This document shows, in pieces, positions 1 through 9,300 of a stretch of 64,000 nt of DNA. This DNA is from Streptomyces anulatus (GTDB lineage Bacteria > Actinomycetota > Actinomycetes > Streptomycetales > Streptomycetaceae): contig NZ_JOEZ01000007.1 in assembly GCF_000721175.1 (NCBI RefSeq), positions 434,001-498,000 of the forward strand. The letters run 5' to 3'. Both the position numbers and the translations under genes were made by a program. Numbering within the stretch: position 1 is the first letter of the stretch; each line of letters starts with the position of its first letter. The notes under the pieces were generated by a model. It was not told the DNA's origin, made no database searches, and worked only from the letters and a program-made list of their open reading frames with translations.

Positions 1-712
1 GGGCGATCATCTCCGCCTTCTCCTCGTCCCCGCAGTGCATGCCCAGCAGCATCGGTAGCGCCTGCCGCGCCGCGAGCCGCACGCTCTTCGCAGAGGTGCA
101 CGCCACGATGACCTCGGGCCCCGGGGCGCCCGGCCCCGCGGCGACCGGTCCCGTCATGCCCGGCCCCGCGGCGACCGGTCCCGTCATGCCCGGCCCCGCG
201 CCTGCCGGACCCGCCAGCAGCTCGTCCGCGCGCGGCACCACCGCCACCTCGCGGAAGCCGAACCGCTCGCCGCGCCCCGCGACGCGCGGCTTCCGCAGCC
301 AGTCGAGCACCAGGCCGAGCGCCTCGGGGAAGCCGTTCTCGTACGCGTCGAGACCGCCGCCGAACACCTCCAGGTCCACCCACGGACCGCCCCGGCCCAC
401 CCCGAGCGAGAAGCGTCCGCCGCTGGTCAGATGCAGCAACGCGGCCTGCTCGGCGAGCGCGACCGGGTGGTGGTTGGGCAGCACGCTGACCGCCGTGCCG
501 ACCCGGATCCTGCGGGTGCGGCCGAGCAGCAGCGCAGCCAGCGTGGTCGCGGACGGGCAGACCCCGTACGGCACGAAGTGGTGCTCGGCCAGCCAGACCG
601 AGTCGAGACCGCTCTCCTCCGCGGCCTCGGTGGACCGGACGGCCCGGTGCAGGGCCTCACCCGGCCCCTGTCCCGGGAACTGGGCTGCCAGAACGAACGT
701 TCCGATGCGCAT
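1..712 (-). CDS. LLM-class flavin/F420-dependent oxidoreductase (3' end outside window)
   Basis: The minus-strand frame is open from the ATG at 712 to the window edge (237 codons), so the C-terminus is missing. It begins MRIGTFVLAAQFPGQ and contains EESGLDSVWLAEHHF, RIRVGTAVSVLPNHHPV and GGRFSLGVGRGG. These are the strand and loop motifs of bacterial luciferase-like monooxygenases, TIM-barrel enzymes that use FMNH2 or F420. The substrate cannot be told. A Gly/Pro/Ala-rich insert near residues 170-195 contains tandem copies of a ten-residue unit (MTGPVAAGPG), encoded by an exact 30-bp DNA duplication at about 129-205. Such an insert is not part of the fold and is probably a recent slippage expansion in a surface loop. 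Family confidence is high, specificity unknown. Confidence 0.8.
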   Translation of the reverse strand, partial: MRIGTFVLAAQFPGQGPGEALHRAVRSTEAAEESGLDSVWLAEHHFVPYGVCPSATTLAALLLGRTRRIRVGTAVSVLPNHHPVALAEQAALLHLTSGGRFSLGVGRGGPWVDLEVFGGGLDAYENGFPEALGLVLDWLRKPRVAGRGERFGFREVAVVPRADELLAGPAGAGPGMTGPVAAGPGMTGPVAAGPGAPGPEVIVACTSAKSVRLAARQALPMLLGMHCGDEEKAEMIA

Positions 713-924
713 CGCCTATTGCCTCCTTGCGGCCGACGCGTTCTCCCCCACTGGCAACAACGTCTGACACGTGCCAAAGGCACGGTCCCGGGGGAAGTTG
801 TTGCGATTTTCCGCTAACTCATTCCACTGCCGGATCGGACCGGCCGAGGCACCCGACGACTGCCCCCCATGCCACGCCCTAGGCTTGGACGACTCGTGCC
901 CGATCCGCCCCCGTGAGGTGTCCT

Positions 925-1254
925 GTGTCCCCGCGCCGTAACCGCCCCCGTGGCGGCGAGACCCCCGACGAACGCCTCGGCATGGCACCCGCCAGGTACG
1001 GCGGGGGAGGGGCCACCGAGAGCTGGCAGGGCGAGGAGTGGTCGGTGCGCCCGGTCAGCGGCGCGAGCGCCCAGGGCAAGCGGTACCGCTGCCCCGGATG
1101 CGACCAGGAGATCCCCTCCGGGGTCCCGCACCTCGTGGCCTGGCCCGAGTTCGGCGGCCTCGACGACCGCAGGCACTGGCACAAGGCGTGCTGGAACGCG
1201 AGAGACCGCCGCACCACGCGGGTGCAGCGGTCCCGGAACGCCCCGCGCCACTGA
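925..1254 (+). CDS. Small Zn-ribbon-like conserved protein
   Basis: A 109-residue basic protein. The GTG at 925 is preferred over the in-frame GTG at 913 because GAGGTG at 915-920 gives a ribosome site at suitable distance. After a basic N-terminus (SPRRNRPRGG) it carries CPGCDQEIPSGVPHLV and then HWHKACW. The Cys-x2-Cys and His/Cys pairs suggest a small metal-binding fold. From memory, similar short proteins are common in Streptomyces and often labelled ATP/GTP-binding, but no Walker motif is visible, so that label is not supported. Its TGA stop (1252-1254) forms the first bases of repeat element A1. Function unknown. Confidence 0.7.
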   Translation: MSPRRNRPRGGETPDERLGMAPARYGGGGATESWQGEEWSVRPVSGASAQGKRYRCPGCDQEIPSGVPHLVAWPEFGGLDDRRHWHKACWNARDRRTTRVQRSRNAPRH

Positions 1255-2110
1255 GAGCCTGTCGGGTGGCCTCTGACCGGGCGGCCACGCCCCGGCACGC
1301 ACGCTTCCGGCGTTGCCGAAATGCCCTGGCAGCTCCGCTACGAGGACCTCTCGGCGCCTTGGAACCGCACGCACCGGACCGCGTCCGCTTTCCGGTCGAA
1401 GGCCACCCGAAGTCGATCAGGAAGAGCTGGAGCGCCCGCAGGTCGTCGGCGAACATGAACAGCGCGAGGACCAGGGGCAGCAGCACCACACCGATCATGA
1501 TGGTGATCGCGCCCGCGGAGTGCCGCACGATCGCGCCGATCCCGAGCGACAGCAGGCCGAGCGCCGCGATGTAGAGCCCGACCCCGACCGTGCCGCGCAG
1601 CCAGTCGCCGGCCGACGCGGGCGCGCCGTCCAGGATCAGGGTCTGGAGCCCCGCCACCACCGTGGCGGTCACCGTCGTGACGACGAAGGCCAGCGAGGAG
1701 AAGACGATCGACTTCGCCATGAGTACCCGGCCCCGGCTCGGGCAGGCCGTCAGCGTCGTACGGATCATGCCGGTGCTGTACTCGGAGCCGATGGTCAGCA
1801 CGCCGAGCGTGATCACACAGATCGAGCCCAGCAGCACCCCGAAGAAGCCGAGGCCCAGGACCGGCTCGTCCGCCAGGCTGCCGCCGTCCGCCGCGATCAG
1901 CAGCGCGGCGCCGAGCCCGATCGTCAGCATCAGCGCGATCATCACGCCGAGCGTCCAGATCGTGGCGCGTACGGAACGGATCTTGGTCCACTCCGAGGCG
2001 ACCGCGTCGCCGAGGGTGGCGGGCCGGATCGGGATCGGCGACTCGTAGGAGCCCAGCAGGCCGGCTTCCGGCACCTGCTGGTGGGCCTGCGGGGTGGCCG
2101 GCGTCGTCAT
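1055..2110 (-). CDS. ABC-2 type permease 1, C-terminus replaced by repeat A1
   Basis: Membrane subunit of an ABC-2 exporter, paired with the ATPase just upstream by an ATGA overlap (2107-2110). It starts MTTPATPQAHQQ, then has EWTKIRSVRATIWTLGVM, the ABC-2 entry helix, a GSEYSTGMIRTT cytoplasmic motif and about five hydrophobic segments. The paralogue at 3395-4183 is 262 residues with the same EWTKIRS and EYSSGMIRTS motifs. Here only about 233 codons are genuine, and the permease sequence stops at 1411 after LQLFLIDF. The frame then continues through repeat A1 and antisense of the upstream gene to a stop at 1055, adding over 100 unrelated residues. The final transmembrane helix is therefore probably lost, and the gene may be non-functional. 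Confidence 0.75.
   Translation of the reverse strand: MTTPATPQAHQQVPEAGLLGSYESPIPIRPATLGDAVASEWTKIRSVRATIWTLGVMIALMLTIGLGAALLIAADGGSLADEPVLGLGFFGVLLGSICVITLGVLTIGSEYSTGMIRTTLTACPSRGRVLMAKSIVFSSLAFVVTTVTATVVAGLQTLILDGAPASAGDWLRGTVGVGLYIAALGLLSLGIGAIVRHSAGAITIMIGVVLLPLVLALFMFADDLRALQLFLIDFGWPSTGKRTRSGACGSKAPRGPRSGAARAFRQRRKRACRGVAARSEATRQALSGAGRSGTAAPAWCGGLSRSSTPCASACGRRGRRTRARPRGAGPRRGSPGRIRGSGTACPGRSRR
1251..1410 (+). repeat. Stop-codon element A1 (family A, distal end truncated)
   Basis: The element starts CTGAGAGCCTGTCGGG, with TGA at 1252-1254 serving as stop of the upstream gene. It contains the core box CGGCACGCACGC, a hairpin between 1316-1323 and 1347-1354 (two mismatched pairs here), and the box CCGCACGCACCGG. 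It ends in the inverted copy of its start (GGCCACCCGA at 1401-1410). The last ten or so bases present in the complete copy A3 are missing, and the sequence passes directly into the 3' part of the ABC permease gene. It is about 90 percent identical to A2 over their shared length, judged by eye. Non-coding. Confidence 0.85.
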
Positions 2111-3264
2111 CGGAGGTCCTTGCTGGTCTGCTCTTCGGCCGGAGCGGCGGAAGAGGGCTCGTCGGCGGGCGCGGGGGAGGGCCCGGAACGGGGCCCGGGG
2201 CCCTGGCCCGGAACGGGCGGTGGCGGGGCGTACCAGCCGTCCTGCGGCACCTCCACCGGCTCGGGGGGCGCCGCCAGGCCGCCGGCGCCGAGAAGGCTCG
2301 CGTACGGGTCCTGGGGCGGCGGCTCCGCGAGGCCCGCCTTGGCGTCGTCCGTCGAGCGGTAGTCCACCAGGCCCTGCGTCAGCCGCATGTACGCCTCCTC
2401 CAGGGAGGCCTGGTGCGGCGAGAGCTCCCAGAGCCGTACGTCGCACCCGTGGGCCAGATCGCTGATCCTCGGCAGCGGCAGCCCGGTGACCCGCAGGGCC
2501 CCGCCCGGCTCCGACATGACCCGGCCGCCCGCCTCGATGAGCGAGGCCGTCAGCTTCTCCCGCCCCTCGGGGCCGTCGTCCGGCACCCGGACCCGGGCGA
2601 AGTCGGCGGAGTTGGCGGAGATGAAGTCCGTGACGCTCATGTCGGAGAGCAGCCGGCCGCGCCCGATCACGATCAGATGGTCGGCGGTGAGGGCCATCTC
2701 GCTCATCAGATGGGACGAGACGAAGACCGTCCGCCCCTCGGCGGCCAGCGACTTCATCAGATTGCGGACCCAGTGGATGCCCTCCGGATCGAGACCGTTG
2801 ACCGGCTCGTCGAACAGCAGCACCTGCGGATCGCCGAGAAGCGCCGCCGCGATCCCGAGCCGCTGCCCCATCCCGAGCGAGAAGCCGCTGGAGCGCCGCT
2901 TGGCGACGTCCCTGAGGCCGACGACGCCCAGCACCTCGTCCACCCGGGCCGCCGGGATGCCGGCCAGCTGGGCAAGGGACAGCAGGTGGTTACGGGCGGT
3001 GCGCCCGCCGTGCACGCCCTTGGCGTCCAGCAGCGCGCCCACCTGGCGCGGGGCGTTCGGCAGGTCGCGGTAGGGGTGGCCGCCGATCGTGACGTGACCT
3101 GCGGTAGGGCGGTCCAGGCCGAGGATCATGCGCATGGTCGTGGACTTGCCCGACCCGTTGGGACCGAGGAAGCCGGTGACGGCACCCGGCCGCACCTGGA
3201 AGGAAAGGTCGTCCACGGCCGTCTTCGCGCCGTAGCGCTTGGTCAGGCCGACTGCCTCGATCAT
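2107..3264 (-). CDS. ABC transporter ATPase 1 (DrrA-like) with Pro-rich tail
   Basis: A cytoplasmic ATP-binding subunit of 385 residues from the ATG at 3264 (MIEAVGLTKRYGAKTAV). Walker A is GPNGSGKSTTMR, the signature is SLGMGQRLGIAAALLG, and Walker B with D-loop is VLLFDEPVNGLDPEG. This is the pattern of single-domain antibiotic or lipid exporters. After the nucleotide-binding domain and a Drr-type C-terminal region there is an unusual 65-residue Pro/Gly/Ala-rich tail, which the paralogue at 4180-5175 lacks. The stop overlaps the permease start by ATGA, indicating coupled translation. Longer upstream in-frame starts exist, but the family's N-terminus fits 3264. Confidence 0.9.
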   Translation of the reverse strand: MIEAVGLTKRYGAKTAVDDLSFQVRPGAVTGFLGPNGSGKSTTMRMILGLDRPTAGHVTIGGHPYRDLPNAPRQVGALLDAKGVHGGRTARNHLLSLAQLAGIPAARVDEVLGVVGLRDVAKRRSSGFSLGMGQRLGIAAALLGDPQVLLFDEPVNGLDPEGIHWVRNLMKSLAAEGRTVFVSSHLMSEMALTADHLIVIGRGRLLSDMSVTDFISANSADFARVRVPDDGPEGREKLTASLIEAGGRVMSEPGGALRVTGLPLPRISDLAHGCDVRLWELSPHQASLEEAYMRLTQGLVDYRSTDDAKAGLAEPPPQDPYASLLGAGGLAAPPEPVEVPQDGWYAPPPPVPGQGPGPRSGPSPAPADEPSSAAPAEEQTSKDLR

Positions 3265-3394
3265 TCTCCAGCCCCATCGACTCACTTGGTCGTTCGGGGC
3301 TCGGGCCACCCGGCCGCACACCCCCGTAAGAGTTAGGAGGATAACCAGGCGCCGGCGGTTCCGGCCAAGTTGCGCACAGCCTGCGAGCGGACCG

Positions 3395-4183
3395 TTACGC
3401 GTCCCGCTTCTTCAGGACGAGGAAGCCGCCGAGGACCGCGGCCAGCACCCAGAGCACCATGATCCCGAGGCCCGCCCAGGGGCCGTACGGCGACGGATCG
3501 CTGCCCATCGCCTCCGGGACGACCTGCATGATCTTCGACCCGGCCTGGTCGGGGAAGTACCGGGCGACGTTCTTGGCCCCCGGGACCGCGCTCAGGATCT
3601 GCGAGACCAGGAAGAAGAAGGGCATCAGGATGCCGAGCGACAGCATGGAACTGCGCAGCATCGCCGCCACCCCCATGGAGAAGATCGCGATCAGTCCCAT
3701 GTAGAGCCCGCCGCCGACCACCGCGCGCAGCACGTTCTCCGCGCCGATGTCGGTGCCCCGGTCGCCGAGCATGGCCTGGCTCAGGAAGAACGAGACGAAG
3801 CTGGTGAGCAGCCCCACGACGAAGGCCAGCACACCGGCCACCGTGATCTTGCTGAGGAGGAACGTCGCGCGCTGGGGCACCGCCGCCAGCGAGGTGCGGA
3901 TCATGCCGGAGCTGTACTCCGTGCCGACCACGAGCACCCCGAACACGACCATCGCGAGCTGGCCGAGAACGGTCCCCGAGAAGCTGACGAAGGTCGGGTC
4001 GAACGTGGCCTGCTCGGTCTCCGAGAGGTCGTCGAACGTCGCGTTCAGCAGGGCGGAGAGTGCCGCGCCCATCACGACCGTGACGGCGAACGCGGCGAAC
4101 AGGGTCCAGACGGTCGAGGAGACCGACCGGATCTTGGTCCATTCCGAGGTGAGAACCGCGGGTACCGATGCCATCGTCGTCAC
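3395..4183 (-). CDS. ABC-2 type permease 2
   Basis: A 262-residue membrane protein with six predicted hydrophobic segments. It begins MTTMASVPAVLTSEWTKIRS and contains VVGTEYSSGMIRTSLAAVP, both matched in the neighbouring permease 1. It ends in a hydrophobic helix followed by VLKKRDA, the normal short basic tail that permease 1 has lost. Its start overlaps the stop of ATPase 2 by ATGA (4180-4183), so the two form an exporter unit. The two tandem ATPase-permease pairs look like a duplication. Substrate unknown. Confidence 0.9.
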   Translation of the reverse strand: MTTMASVPAVLTSEWTKIRSVSSTVWTLFAAFAVTVVMGAALSALLNATFDDLSETEQATFDPTFVSFSGTVLGQLAMVVFGVLVVGTEYSSGMIRTSLAAVPQRATFLLSKITVAGVLAFVVGLLTSFVSFFLSQAMLGDRGTDIGAENVLRAVVGGGLYMGLIAIFSMGVAAMLRSSMLSLGILMPFFFLVSQILSAVPGAKNVARYFPDQAGSKIMQVVPEAMGSDPSPYGPWAGLGIMVLWVLAAVLGGFLVLKKRDA

Positions 4184-5175
4184 TCCCCCTCGCTGCCGGT
4201 GGTGCCCGGCTTCTTCCAGCCCTCGCCCCAGCCCGCGCCCACCGCGGGTGGTTCGGCGACGGGGTCCCGGTCCGAATGGGCGTGGTACTCCACCGAACCG
4301 GCGGTCATCTGCATGAACGCCTCCTCCAGGGAGGCCCGCTGGGGACTCAGCTCGTGCAGCACCAGTTGGTGCCGGGCGGCCAGCTCACCCAGCTCCTCGG
4401 TGGTGGCGCCGTCGATCTCCAGGAAGCCGCCCGCCGTCTCGACGGCGGTGAAGCCCTCCTGGTGCAGCACGTCGCGCAGCCGCTCCTGCTGCGGGGAGCG
4501 CAGCCGCGCGTAACTGCGGGAGTTCTCGTGGATGAAGTCCGCCATCGAGGTGTCGGCGAGCAGCCTGCCCTGGCCGATCACGATCAAATGGTCGGCGGTC
4601 AGCGCCATTTCGCTCATCAGGTGGGACGAGACGAAGATCGTCCGGCCCTCCGAGGCGAGCGCCTTCATCAGATTACGGATCCAGTGGATGCCCTCGGGGT
4701 CCAGTCCGTTGACCGGCTCGTCGAACATCAGGATCTCGGGATCGCCCAGCAGCGCGGACGCGATGCCGAGCCGCTGGCCCATGCCGAGGGAGAATCCTTT
4801 GGACTTCTTCTTCGCCACCGCGCTCAGGCCGACCATGTCGAGCACTTCGTCGACCCGGCTGCTCGGGATGCGGTTGCTCTGCGCCAGGCACAGCAGGTTG
4901 TTGTACGCGCTGCGGCCGCCGTGCATCGCCTTGGCGTCGAGGAGCGCCCCGATGTACTTCAGCGGTTCCTGGAGTTCGCGGTAGTGCTTGCCGTCGATGC
5001 GCACCGTACCGCTCGTCGCGTGGTCGAGATCCAGCATCATCCGCATCGTGGTGGACTTGCCCGCCCCGTTCGGGCCGAGAAATCCGGTCACGATGCCCGG
5101 CTTGACCTGAAACGACAGATGATCGACGGCGACCTTGCTGCCGAACCGTTTGGTGAGTCCCTCGACCTCGATCAT
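4180..5175 (-). CDS. ABC transporter ATPase 2
   Basis: A 331-residue ATP-binding subunit starting MIEVEGLTKRFGSKVAV at 5175; the upstream extension of the frame has no family similarity. It has Walker A GPNGAGKSTTMR, signature SLGMGQRLGIASALLG and Walker B ILMFDEPVNGLDPEG. It is closely similar to ATPase 1 throughout the nucleotide-binding domain but lacks the Pro-rich tail. It is translationally coupled to permease 2. The 87-bp gap to filP carries no clear signal. Confidence 0.92.
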   Translation of the reverse strand: MIEVEGLTKRFGSKVAVDHLSFQVKPGIVTGFLGPNGAGKSTTMRMMLDLDHATSGTVRIDGKHYRELQEPLKYIGALLDAKAMHGGRSAYNNLLCLAQSNRIPSSRVDEVLDMVGLSAVAKKKSKGFSLGMGQRLGIASALLGDPEILMFDEPVNGLDPEGIHWIRNLMKALASEGRTIFVSSHLMSEMALTADHLIVIGQGRLLADTSMADFIHENSRSYARLRSPQQERLRDVLHQEGFTAVETAGGFLEIDGATTEELGELAARHQLVLHELSPQRASLEEAFMQMTAGSVEYHAHSDRDPVAEPPAVGAGWGEGWKKPGTTGSEGE

Positions 5176-5262
5176 GCGCACACGGTAGAACGCCCGAGCG
5201 CCCGGCGCCACCACAACGGCGGAACCGGGCGCACACGGGGCTACTCCTGGGCGTTGCCGGGG

Positions 5263-6201
5263 TCAGCGGGTCTGCTGGGCCGGGACACCGCGGGTGGCGG
5301 GCTCGTCCTCCACCGGGGAACCGGCGGCGGCCACGGCGGCGCCGGTCAGCGTCGCCAGCATCTCGCGGACGTTGGTCAGCTGAGCGTTGATCGAGTCGCG
5401 GCGGTTGGTGAGCGCCGCCAGCTCGCGCTCCGACTCGCTGCGGATCCGGTCGGCCTTGGCGTTCGCGTCGGCGACGATGTCCTCGGCCTGGCGCTGGGCG
5501 GTCTCCACCGTCTGGCGAGCCCGGCGCTCGGCGTCCGTGCGGAGCTTCTCGGCCTCCAGGCGGAGCTGCTCGGCGCGGTGCTCGATCTCGGCGAGACGCT
5601 TCTCGGCCTTGGCCTGGCGGGACGCGAGGTCGCGCTCCGACTGCTCGCGGCGCTTGGCGAGGTTGGTCTCGAAGTCGGCCGCGGCCTGAGCGGCCTTGGC
5701 GCGGGTCTCCTCGAAGAGGGCGTCGGCCTCCTCGCGCTTCTGCTGGGCGTCCTTCTGGGCGTCGGTGCGCAGCGTGTTCGCCTCGCCCTGCGCCTTCTCG
5801 ACGATGCGGACGCCCTCGTCCTCGGCCTTCGCCTTGCGCTCGGCGGCGAACGACTCGGCGTCGTTGCGCACCTGCTGGGCCGCCGACTCGGCGAGCTCGC
5901 GGTGCTGTTCGGCCGCGCGGCGGGCCTCCTCGCGCAGGTCCTTGGCCTCCTCCTCGGCGAGGCGGAGAATCTTCTCGACACGGGCGCCGAGACCGGCGTA
6001 CGACGGCTCTGCGTCGTTCACCTGGGCTTGGGCGTTCTGCGTTTCGAGGTGCAGCTCCTCGATGCGCTTTTCCAGGGAGGTGATTCGGGCCAGAGCACTA
6101 TCACGGTCGGCGACGAGCTTGGTAATGCGGTCGTCCACCTGACCGCGGTCGTAGCCACGGCGCACGAGCTCGAAGCCGAAGGGGGAGGAAGGGTCACTCA
6201 T
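5263..6201 (-). CDS. filP: FilP-like intermediate-filament-like coiled-coil protein
   Basis: A 312-residue protein starting MSDPSSPFGFELVRRGYDRGQVD at 6201. The first 30 residues match the DivIVA-type N-terminal motif (RRGYD..QVD). The rest, about residues 30-285, is nearly continuous Ala/Glu/Arg-rich heptad coiled coil, followed by an Ala/Pro-rich tail. From family knowledge, FilP forms cytoskeletal filaments near Streptomyces hyphal tips, supports cell stiffness and interacts with Scy and DivIVA. The upstream neighbour is scy, the arrangement known in S. coelicolor. The in-frame Met at 6255 would add 18 residues with no motif and is rejected. Confidence 0.92.
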   Translation of the reverse strand: MSDPSSPFGFELVRRGYDRGQVDDRITKLVADRDSALARITSLEKRIEELHLETQNAQAQVNDAEPSYAGLGARVEKILRLAEEEAKDLREEARRAAEQHRELAESAAQQVRNDAESFAAERKAKAEDEGVRIVEKAQGEANTLRTDAQKDAQQKREEADALFEETRAKAAQAAADFETNLAKRREQSERDLASRQAKAEKRLAEIEHRAEQLRLEAEKLRTDAERRARQTVETAQRQAEDIVADANAKADRIRSESERELAALTNRRDSINAQLTNVREMLATLTGAAVAAAGSPVEDEPATRGVPAQQTR

Positions 6202-6385
6202 GGGGTTCCTGTCGAATGAGACCGGTGAGGTGATAGGGGGAATCCTAGGGGCCATGGCGGCGTGTCAGCGTGCAGATGCCGGTTTGATCTGGAGAATGAC
6301 ACCCCTTTTGAGTGGCTGACCCCCGGAGTGCTTGCCACTCGAAGGGTGCGATATCCATGGCGGAGCACGGCACACCGCGGATCGG

Positions 6386-9300
6386 CTACCGATCGGACGA
6401 CTTGCCCCCCGATCGCGTACCCGCCGCCACCGGAGCCTTGACGCCTCCCGAGGAACCGCCGGCCGGTTTCCCGCCCCCGGCCGGAGTCTCGAAGGACTCC
6501 AACGCTTCGAGGACGTCCTGGACACGGGAGATCTCCGCATTGATGTCCTCGCGCCTGCGCACCAGAACGTCCAGCTCGCGCTTGCCCTCGTCGACCGTCC
6601 GCTTCGCCTCCGCCTCGGCGTCGGCGCGCAGCTTCTCCGCCTCGCGGATCAGTCCGGCCTTCTTGGCCTCGGCCTCCTTCAGCAGCGACTCGGCCCGCTT
6701 CACCGCGGCGATACGGACCTTGCTCGCCTCCGAATTGGCCTCGGCCATCAGCTCCTTGGCCTTCGCCTCGGCCTCGTCGCGCTGCTCGGTCGCCGCCTTC
6801 ATCAGGTTGTCGACGCGCTCGCCGGCGGTCTTCATCTGCTCGGACGTCTCCCGGCGGGCCCGCTCGTGCAGCTCCTCGATCTCGCTCTCCAGCCGGGCCC
6901 GCAGCTCCTCGGCCCGCTCCCGGATCTGGGTCGCGTCGCGCCGGGCGCCGACCAGCAGCTCGTCGGCGTCGGTACGGGCGCGCTCCACCAGGGTGTTGCC
7001 CTTGACGGTCGCCTCCGAGGTGATGCGCACAGCCTCCTTGCGGGCCGCGCCGACCATCGTGTCGGACTGCCCCTCGGCCTCGGTGGCCGTACGCAGCGCC
7101 TCTTCCCGCGCCTTGTTGATGAGCTGGTCCGCCTGCTCGGCCGCGTCCGCCCGGCGCTTCGCCGCCGCCTCGCGCGCCTCGTCCAGCACCCGGTCCGCCT
7201 CCTGGCGGGCCTCCGAGCGCAGCTCCTCGGCCGCCGACTCCGCCTCCGCGCGCAGCCGTTCGGCCTCCTCGCGGATGCGGGCCGCGTGCTCCTGCGCGGC
7301 GCCGAGCCGCTCGGACGCCTCCGCGCGCAGCCGCTCGGACTCGCCGGTCGCCTCGGCCAGCATCCGGTCCGCCTGCTCGGTGGACTCGGCCCGGCGGCGG
7401 TTGGCCTCCGTGGTGGCCTCGACGACGAGCTGTTCGGAGGCCTGGGCCGCCTCGTTGCGGATGCGTTCGCTCTCGGTGGTCGACTCGCCGATCAGCAGGT
7501 CCGACTGGGCCGCAGCCTCCGAACGGATCCGGTTGGCGTCCTGCCGGGCCTCGGCACGGGCCTTCGACGCGTCCTGCTCCGCCGACGCCAGGGCGTCGGA
7601 CGCCTCGGTGCGCATCCGCTGGCTGTACTCGGAGGTGTCCGCGCGCAGCCGCTCCGACTCGCTGATCGCCTCGGAGACCGTCCGCTCGGCCAGCGCCTTC
7701 GCGGCTTCCGTCTCCTCGTGGGCCTCCCGCCGGAGCCGGTCCGCCTCCTCGTTCGCCTCCCGGCGCAGGCGGATCGCGTCCTCGGAGGCCCGCTCCCGCT
7801 CCGCGTGCGCGTCGGCGCGGACCCGGTCCGCCTCCTCCTGCGCCTCGGTACGGGTGCGCTCCGCGACATGCTCCGCCGTCGAGCGCAGCCCCGAGATCTC
7901 CTCCTCGGCCTGCTCCTGCAGACCCGCGACGGAGTCCCGTACCTGCTGGGCGGTCTGCTCGGCCGCCACGACCAGCTCGGTCGCCCGGGCGTCCGCCTCC
8001 TCGACGAGCCGGTGCGCCTCGGCGCCCGCGTCCTCGACCCGCTTACGGGCGGAGGCGAGCAGCTCCTCGCTCTGCTCGCGGGCCCGCTCGCGCTCCTGCT
8101 CCGCCTCGGTCCGGGCCGCACCGAGGATCTCCTCGGCCTCCCGGCGGCGGCGCGTGGCCTCCTCCTGGGCGGCGGCCAGCGCCTCGGCGGCCTCGGCGGC
8201 GACCCGCTCGGCGGCGGCCGCGGCCTCCGCACGCACCCGGTCGGCGCTCTCCTGCGCCTCGGACTTGAGCCGCTCCGCCTCTGCGGCGGCCTCGCTCCGC
8301 AGCCGTACGGCTACGCTCTCGCCCTCGGCGCGGGACTCGGCGGCGTCGGCGGCGGCCTCGTCGCGCAGCCGCTCGGCCTCCGCCCCGGCCTGTTCGGTCA
8401 GCGCCCGTGCCCGCTCGGCGGCCTCGGCGCGCTGCCGCTCCGACTCCTCGCTCGTCTCGCGGCGGATCCGCTCGGCCTGGGTCCGCGCCTCGCCGAGCGC
8501 TTCCTCGGCGGCGGCGAGCCGGGACTCGGCCTCGGTGTGCAGCCGGGCCAGCTCGTCGGCGACCTCGGCCTGCCGGGCGGCGACACCGCGCTCCGTCTCC
8601 TCGCGCAGTTCGGCCGCGGCCCGCTCGGCGGCCTCCGTGACGGCCGTGGCCTGCTCCTCGGCCTCGGCCCGCAGCTTGTCGGCCTCGTTCCGGGTGCGCT
8701 CCAGCGTCTCCTCGGCCTGCTTGCGCAGGGTCGCGGCCCGCTCGGCGGCCTCGGTGCGGATGCGCTCGCTCTCGCCGTTCGCCTTGGTGCGCAGCTCGTC
8801 CGCGTCGGAACGGGCCTTGGTCAGCAGCTCCTCGGCGGTGCGGGCGCCCTCCTCCAGCTGCTGGACCGCCTCGCGGCGGGCCTCGCCCCGGATCCGCTCG
8901 CCCTCGGCGACCGCCTCGGAGCGCAGCTGCTCGGCCTCGCCGCGCAGCCTGCGGGCCTCCTCCTGGAGCTCGACCGTCTTGGCCCGGTACTCCTTGGTGT
9001 CGTCCTTGGCCGCGCCCTTGAGCTCGTCCGCCTGCTCGGCGGCCTCGCCGCGCAGCCGGTCCGCCTCGGCCTCCGCCTCGCGGCGGATCCGCTCGGCCTC
9101 CTCGCTCGCCGCCCTCGTCGTCGACTTCGCGTCCTCGGAGGCCTTGGTGAGCACCTCCTCGGCGCTGCGAGCAGCCTTCGCCAGCTGGGCGGCGGCATCC
9201 TCGGCGGCGACCGTACGGGCCTTCTCGCCGGCCTCGGCGACCAGCCGCTCCGCCTCGGCCCGGGCGTCGACGAGGGCCCGCTCGGCCTCTTCCTTCAGCG

